Notes under the pieces: model-generated
Database searches by the model: none
Told to the model about the DNA's origin: nothing
The model's input: the letters and a program-made list of their open reading frames with translations, nothing else
Made by a program: the position numbers and the translations under genes
Assembly (NCBI RefSeq): GCF_001888165.1
Contig: NZ_CP015455.1
Coordinates: forward strand, 1,172,001 to 1,236,000
Origin: Syntrophotalea acetylenica
Lineage (GTDB): Bacteria > Desulfobacterota > Desulfuromonadia > Desulfuromonadales > Syntrophotaleaceae
Direction: 5' to 3'
DNA length: 64,000 nucleotides
Shown here: positions 59,101 to 64,000 of the stretch, piece after piece
How positions within the stretch are numbered: position 1 is the first letter of the stretch
Layout of the letters: every line of letters starts with the position of its first letter

Positions 59101-61965
59101 AGGCCGAGAACATCCGCGGTGTCGACTGGGCCGATAATACCATCGATGCTCTGGCTGGCAACGATTGGGTGGCGGGCGGGGCGCAGAATGATACCATTAC
59201 CGCCGGCGAGGGCAGTGATTTCATCCACGGAAGGAAAGGTGATGATACCTATTATTTCGATTGTAACGACGGTCGGGATATCCTGAAGGAGGGGGCGGAG
59301 GAACTATTCGGAAATTGGGCTTACAGAGCATGGCGGGGACGGGATACCTACTCGTATTTCACGGCCAACACAAGTTTCGATAACTCCCCATCCTTTGTCG
59401 CGAACCCGGATGGGGGGGCAATGACCAAGTTGTTTTTGGAGCGGATCTCAATATTCGGGATATTTCTTTTGTTTCTTACAATGACGACCGGGAACTTTAC
59501 GTAGGGTACGGCGAGTTGATCGCCGCTGATGATTCCACCGATCAGACCACGCGCGATTTTGGCGATGCCTCAGGTTTTGGCTTTGTCAACGGTTTCGGTT
59601 CTGGCGCGAACACAACTGGCCAGATGGTTTACGCTGACGATATTCTCCTGCCATATCAGTACTACCAATCGGGTGGTGCGATCGAGGAGTTTACCCTCAG
59701 CGACGGTAGCTCGATCAGCAATGAGGCGATTGTTCATGGATTGGCGGAAAGCCGGGCATATATCGCCGCCAATGAAGTCTATCTTGCGCAGATTCAGGCA
59801 GATGGTCGGGATGCCAAGGGCTATGTCGACCAGATCATACTTGCCAAATGGCATCGACAGAGCCGCGATATTTTGTGCAGCGACGCAGATGATGCGATCG
59901 TCGTCGGTGACGGCGACGATCTGGTCGATGCGGCCGGTGGCAACGACACCATAGCAGGGGGTACGGAGCAGATGTGCTGCGGGGTGGGACAGGCGATGAC
60001 AGCTACATCTACAATCGCTGGGACGGTAGTGACACCATCCTGGATGCCTATGGCAACGATACCATCCTGTTCGGTGCCGGTATTCGGCCATCCGACCTGA
60101 TTGGCATGTGGGACAATGCCAATAAGCAGTTGGTATTGGGCATCATTGACGAGGTGGAAAAGCTAAAGGCCGAAAGCGAAGGTCTGCCTTATGCTCCGGA
60201 CCCTTCAAACCTGAAGCAGAATATCATTATTCAGGGCTGGGCCAATCCTGACAATCAGATTGAGACATTCCGATTCTCCGATGGGGCAACGTGGTCTTCT
60301 CAGCATCTGCTGGACACCCTGGGCGTAGTCTTCAATGACCCGCCTGTCGTAAGCGGCCCGGTTATTCTGAATGATATGCTGGAAGATGGCAGTTGCGTCA
60401 TCGCCGCCGAAGATTTGTTGGCCAATGCCAGTGATGATGACGGCGATCCTCTTGCCGTAGAAGATCTGCTGGTCAGCACCGGAGCTCTTGAAGCATTGGA
60501 ACAAGGGAGATGGCGCTACCTTCCGGATGCCGACTACCACGGCCTAGTGGAGTTCAGTTACCAGGTGACCGACGGAACAGATGGTGTGTCTGCTGCCGCT
60601 GGTCTTACTGTCATGTCGGTGAACGATACTCCCGTAGCCCCGGAAAACGAAATCCATGAAGTGTTGGGAGAGCTCACCATTGAGGGAACCCTGGGTGCCC
60701 ACGATGTCGATGGCGACACTTTGGCATTCAACTTGCCCACCGGTCCCCAACACGGGACTTTAACCATCGGCGACAACGGTCATTGGGTATACAACGCCGA
60801 AGAAGGCTACTGCGGCAACGACCAGGCAATCGTGACCGTCGAAGACGGGCAAGGGGGGACGGCTCAAACCGTACTGGATTTTACAATCAATGTCTTCTCC
60901 GGCGGCAATGTAATCGTTGACCGCAATGCGCCATCCGGCTTGCGTTTGGAGGGCATCCGTCGTCAGGATCTAACATTCGTCGGTCAGGGTGACGATTTAC
61001 GGATCGAAATCAGCAATAGTGGCAGCCTATTGCTCAAGGAATTTTTTGCCGATGCCCAAAACAATCTCGAATGGCTAGAGACCAGCGATGGCAAGTTGAA
61101 TCTGGCTACGGATACCATCGTGAATGCCGGGACGTCAGGGATTGATTTTTTCGGAACATGGTGTTGGGGCGACAACAACCTTAACGATCTGTTGCGGGGC
61201 AGTCAAAGAGCCGACCGGCTTTTCGGCTTTGGGCAAAATGACGTCCTGTTCGGTTTTGCCGGCAATGACCTGCTATCAGGAAGCCATGGCAGCGACACCC
61301 TCGTCGGTGGTGATGGAGACGATAGGTTGATCGGAGGCAGGGGAGACGACCACCTGTTCGGGGGGCAGGGCAACGATGGCCTCTCCGGTAATCGGGGGGA
61401 CGATTTCCTGGGCGGCGGGACAGGAGACGATGATCTGAATGGCGGCGACGGTCGGGACGAATTGTATGGCGGTATTGGCGATGACGACCTTTTCGGCGGA
61501 AGTGAGAATGATCTTTTAGCCGGTGGGCAGGGCGACGATCATCTCCGTGGCGGTGCAGGCGACGACATCTATATCTTCAACCAGGGCGACGGACACGACC
61601 TGTTGCGCGACGATGTGCAAGGCGGTTGGGGGTGGCTGTGGCAGGGTGACGGAGGTCATGACACGGCGCGATTCGGTAACGGAATTGATATTGAAGATAT
61701 CTCCCTGTATATGCGGCGGGGCACTTTGCAGATTCAATACGGCGATGACGATATTCTCGAAATCAGGCAACAAAACCACCCCAAAAGAGGCATCGAGAGG
61801 ATTGAACTGGAAGACGGCAGCTATCTGACCGATGCCGACGTCAACCAACTCATCCAGCAGATGGCCGCCTTCGCCGTGGACGAAGGCATCGCCATGAATT
61901 CATTGGACGATGTGCGCAAAAATCAGGAATTGATGACCATGGTGGCCGGGGCATGGCACCAATGA
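53140..61965 (+). CDS. Giant RTX protein with N-terminal lipase domain (three tract frameshifts)
   Basis: About 2,942 residues once joined. Residues 1-410 are the lipase fold: GMSLTQAQNF, GHSLGGYLAAAIG with Ser135, NNHSIVKLTD. Then come many RTX nonapeptides (GGxGxDxLx) in blocks near 54.53-54.71, 55.27-55.59, 55.72-56.23, 56.52-56.66, 57.36-57.47, 58.26-58.39, 59.15-59.26 and 61.19-61.57 kb, alternating with haemolysin-type-related segments (DLMFRVDEETQNLSIGI, VVLTNWF). Two cadherin-like domains lie at 60.35-60.90 kb. No signal peptide; the C-terminus fits type I secretion. Breaks at G runs 55701-55706, 59412-59418 and 59957-59961 are each repaired by one G. Confidence 0.85.
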
Positions 61966-62621
61966 GTCAAGCCATTGACGTGCATGTTCTCCTTCTGCCG
62001 GATTCAAACCCGGACTGGTGGCAGGAATGTCGAGCGTCAATGCAAGGTGAACCAATAAACCTCCATCTTGTGGACGGGATGGTCGGGCATATCGGCAGGA
62101 GGCGAGCCAGAGGTTTTGGTCTGGGAGCGGCTCCCTATGTTAGCTGCGTAGATCCCGACGACCTGGTCATTCCAGGGGCTTTTGAGGCCTGCCTGAAGGT
62201 TTTGGAGGATCACCCTGAGGCGTGTGGTGCATACACGGACCAGTTGCTCATTGATGCCAAGGGAAAAGTGATCAAGCCCGGAATCTGGAGCGGCATGCCC
62301 TGGAACCCCCTCCTGCAGTTGGAACCCAAATACCTCCATCCTGTTTATGTCATGCGACGTCGTTTTATGCAGAAATACCTTCTGGAGTTGGGGCGTTGGC
62401 CCAACATGGCTGAATTCGTTCTAAAAGGACTTATCACCGCTCACGGTCCATGGATTCATGTCAATCGCTTCGGCTACAAATGGCGGATGAGCGGGAATGC
62501 GGCCCATAAACGCCAATCTCTCATGCATGTCTACGCGGCCCGCTGGCGGGTCATTCCCACTCTGCAGCAAGCTGCCAGAGCCTGCAGTGCCACCATAAAG
62601 GTTGATGCGACACTGGTTTGA
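61962..62621 (+). CDS. Family 2-like glycosyltransferase
   Basis: A 219-residue protein with a GT-A-like start (IDVHVLLLPDSNPDWWQEC), INLHLVDGMVGHIGRRRARGFGLG, then PYVSCVDPDDLVIPGAF, the metal/nucleotide-sugar DxD region. It is shorter than usual GT2 enzymes and has no membrane helix. The ATG at 61962 overlaps the RTX stop (ATGA), so it is translated with the RTX protein; an ATG at 61953 is also possible. It may glycosylate the RTX protein or another surface product (inference). Confidence 0.7.
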   Translation: MSQAIDVHVLLLPDSNPDWWQECRASMQGEPINLHLVDGMVGHIGRRRARGFGLGAAPYVSCVDPDDLVIPGAFEACLKVLEDHPEACGAYTDQLLIDAKGKVIKPGIWSGMPWNPLLQLEPKYLHPVYVMRRRFMQKYLLELGRWPNMAEFVLKGLITAHGPWIHVNRFGYKWRMSGNAAHKRQSLMHVYAARWRVIPTLQQAARACSATIKVDATLV

Positions 62622-62714
62622 ACAGACTTTTTTTGCGAAGAGACCATGTTGAGCAGGGCCGTTGGCCCATTTGGGCCGCCGTTGCCTTGCTATATTTTTA
62701 GGAGGAATATTTTT

Positions 62715-64000
62715 TTGCGTAGTCGTGCGTTGAGTTGTCCGGTCATTTTGATCCTGGCAATTTTCTGGCTTTTGGGACGTCCTTTCTCCGCCTGGAGCAG
62801 GACTCTTACACTTAATTCGGTTCTGGACCGCTCCCACGAGCATGCCTGGCAAATCCGGATCGCCGAGAAGGATGTCGACATCAGCAGATACGGGCTTATG
62901 GAGGCTCGCTCGGCTTACTATCCCACCCTGTCCCTGCGTTTCGACAACGAATATGTCGACTTTCTCGGCGATGGCGACAGCGTCGTTTCCGTCGGCGACC
63001 AGGTCAGCGCCAACGACGCTTCCACCTTTCAGCATTCGTTCACCCTTGGTCTTTCTTACGTGTTGTACGATTTCGGTGCCCGAAAGCTTCGCTTGGAAAA
63101 AGCCCGGCGTGAGATCGACATAGCGGATTTCGGTCGGGACGCCGCCCTGCTGGAAACGCGCCTGAATGTCCTCGATGCTTACGGGCAATGCCTGCAGCTA
63201 TTTCTGCAAAGACGGATGACCGGCGAGATGGTCCGGTTACGCAAGCAGACCTTCAAGGCCCTTCAAGCTCTCCGGGAGGCGGGGATCGTCGGGCAGGTGC
63301 GGTTGAACAACGCAGCGGTGGATCTGGCGGAAGATATCAGCCTGTGGGACGAGTTGACCGATCTCATGGTGAAAGCGCTGGAAAACCTCAGCTACTTTAC
63401 CGGCGAACAATATTCCCTGGAACACACCGCCTTTGCCGGTTTGCCGGCGGTCCCTGCAACGGAGAGCCTGCCCGATTTTGCCTCTTTCCCTCATATCAAA
63501 AGCCTTGACGCGCAGATCGCCGGGGCACGGGCAGAACGCGCCATAGTGCTGCGGGGAATGCTTCCGACCATCGGTTTTACGGCCGGGTATCGCATGTACG
63601 GGGCCGATGAAGACGACTTCGACAACTCCCTGAACAGTTTGCGTGCCCGTGATGCGACCTTGTCGCTGGTAGCGCGTTGGGAGTTTTTCAGCGGCTTCCG
63701 GGATGTGGCGCGCCTCAACCGGTTGCGCCTGCAGGTTGAACAGTTGCGGTTGGAAAAAGGCCGCCGAATGGATCAACTGCAACAGCAGGTTCGTACTGCT
63801 GAACGCATCTGGCAATTGGCCGAAGAGGCGCATGACAGGGTTGATGAACGGCAGAGGATTTTGAAACAAAGCGATGATGCACTCGAACGTCTCTCGGAAC
63901 AGCGGGTTATCGACCGGGTTACTGTTTTGGAGCAGCGCATAGAACTGATGGAGCAGGAGCGGGATATGAAAATCACCCAATTGCAGCGCCAACTGGCCGG
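62715..64000 (+). CDS. TolC-family outer membrane protein, partial
   Basis: The frame is open from a TTG at 62715 (AGGAGGA 8 bases upstream) to the window edge; 428 residues are visible. A signal-like N-terminus (PVILILAIFWLLGRPFSAWS) precedes SVLDRSHEHAWQIRIAEKDVDISRYGLMEARSAYYPTLSLRF, the first coiled-coil helix and strand of TolC proteins. A repeat of this pattern (AEDISLWDELTDLMVKALENLSYFTG, then ARAERAIVLRGMLPTIGF) gives the second half. Long heptad helices continue to the end. It probably forms the exit duct for the RTX protein; ABC and membrane-fusion subunits would lie beyond the window. Confidence 0.85.
   Translation, partial: MRSRALSCPVILILAIFWLLGRPFSAWSRTLTLNSVLDRSHEHAWQIRIAEKDVDISRYGLMEARSAYYPTLSLRFDNEYVDFLGDGDSVVSVGDQVSANDASTFQHSFTLGLSYVLYDFGARKLRLEKARREIDIADFGRDAALLETRLNVLDAYGQCLQLFLQRRMTGEMVRLRKQTFKALQALREAGIVGQVRLNNAAVDLAEDISLWDELTDLMVKALENLSYFTGEQYSLEHTAFAGLPAVPATESLPDFASFPHIKSLDAQIAGARAERAIVLRGMLPTIGFTAGYRMYGADEDDFDNSLNSLRARDATLSLVARWEFFSGFRDVARLNRLRLQVEQLRLEKGRRMDQLQQQVRTAERIWQLAEEAHDRVDERQRILKQSDDALERLSEQRVIDRVTVLEQRIELMEQERDMKITQLQRQLA

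Noticed and set aside
54530-61570. Tandem repeats considered as a CRISPR or satellite array
   Set aside because: Period is about 27 bases and in frame, encoding GGxGxDxLx calcium-binding nonapeptides; no constant repeats with unique spacers.
62421-63992. Two ~250-codon minus-strand frames
   Set aside because: Antisense to the glycosyltransferase and TolC-like genes, whose plus-strand frame shows clear family features.

Overview
The window looks like a chromosome segment of a GC-rich deltaproteobacterium, most likely Desulfuromonadia (the Geobacter / Pelobacter / Syntrophotalea / Desulfuromonas group). This is inferred from a PxxKW cysteine-rich protein, a Rossmann-DUF2520 protein, a paaK plus tandem-ACT pair, a long PurL with a PurS-like N-terminus, a gap-pgk-tpiA-secG-tRNA-Leu cluster and many rubrerythrin-like, Cys-rich and flavin proteins. 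No database search was possible.

Layout. 0-14.5 kb: housekeeping genes, including a phosphohexomutase, EVE and AsmA proteins, two ferritin-like proteins, a minus-strand operon (paaK, ACT, GH3, DUF2520), two identical tRNA-Gly genes, a lytic transglycosylase, nadB, and chorismate mutase followed by an orphan DAHP-synthase regulatory domain. 14.5-20 kb: a minus-strand oxyanion ABC importer (ModA-like) headed by an outer-membrane porin. 20.5-27.5 kb: minus-strand purL-purQ-purF-pyrE plus an MBL hydrolase. 28-32.2 kb: lower glycolysis genes, secG, tRNA-Leu. 32.2-42 kb: flavoprotein, OmpA and DUF4398 envelope proteins, FAD oxidoreductase, ppnP, DUF2157/DUF4824 pair, AcuI-type reductase and small hypotheticals.

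42-64 kb is the accessory region. A chain of translationally overlapped genes alternates membrane-anchored small proteins with GxSxG lipase-fold proteins: M1-L1-M2-L2, then L3-M3, then a giant RTX protein of about 2,940 residues whose N-terminus is the same lipase fold. A coupled glycosyltransferase and a TolC-family outer-membrane protein follow. I read this as a type I-secreted lipase toxin locus with orphan lipase modules and candidate immunity partners. L1 and L2 are each disrupted at the same TAGCTA site by a 1,683-bp DDE insertion sequence in opposite orientations, and two RAYT-like (Y1 transposase) elements with inverted-repeat ends lie upstream of the two halves.

Two window-wide patterns matter. 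(1) Five genes (asmA-like, nadB, purL, tpiA and the RTX gene, three times) are broken only by a missing base in a G or C run, which points to homopolymer undercalling rather than gene decay. I annotate them as single genes. (2) A family of intergenic repeats (about 13.9, 19.9, 27.8, 32.0 and 33.3 kb) has ends like the insertion sequence. The best copy has a 6-bp target duplication like that of the insertion sequence, so it looks like its non-autonomous derivative.
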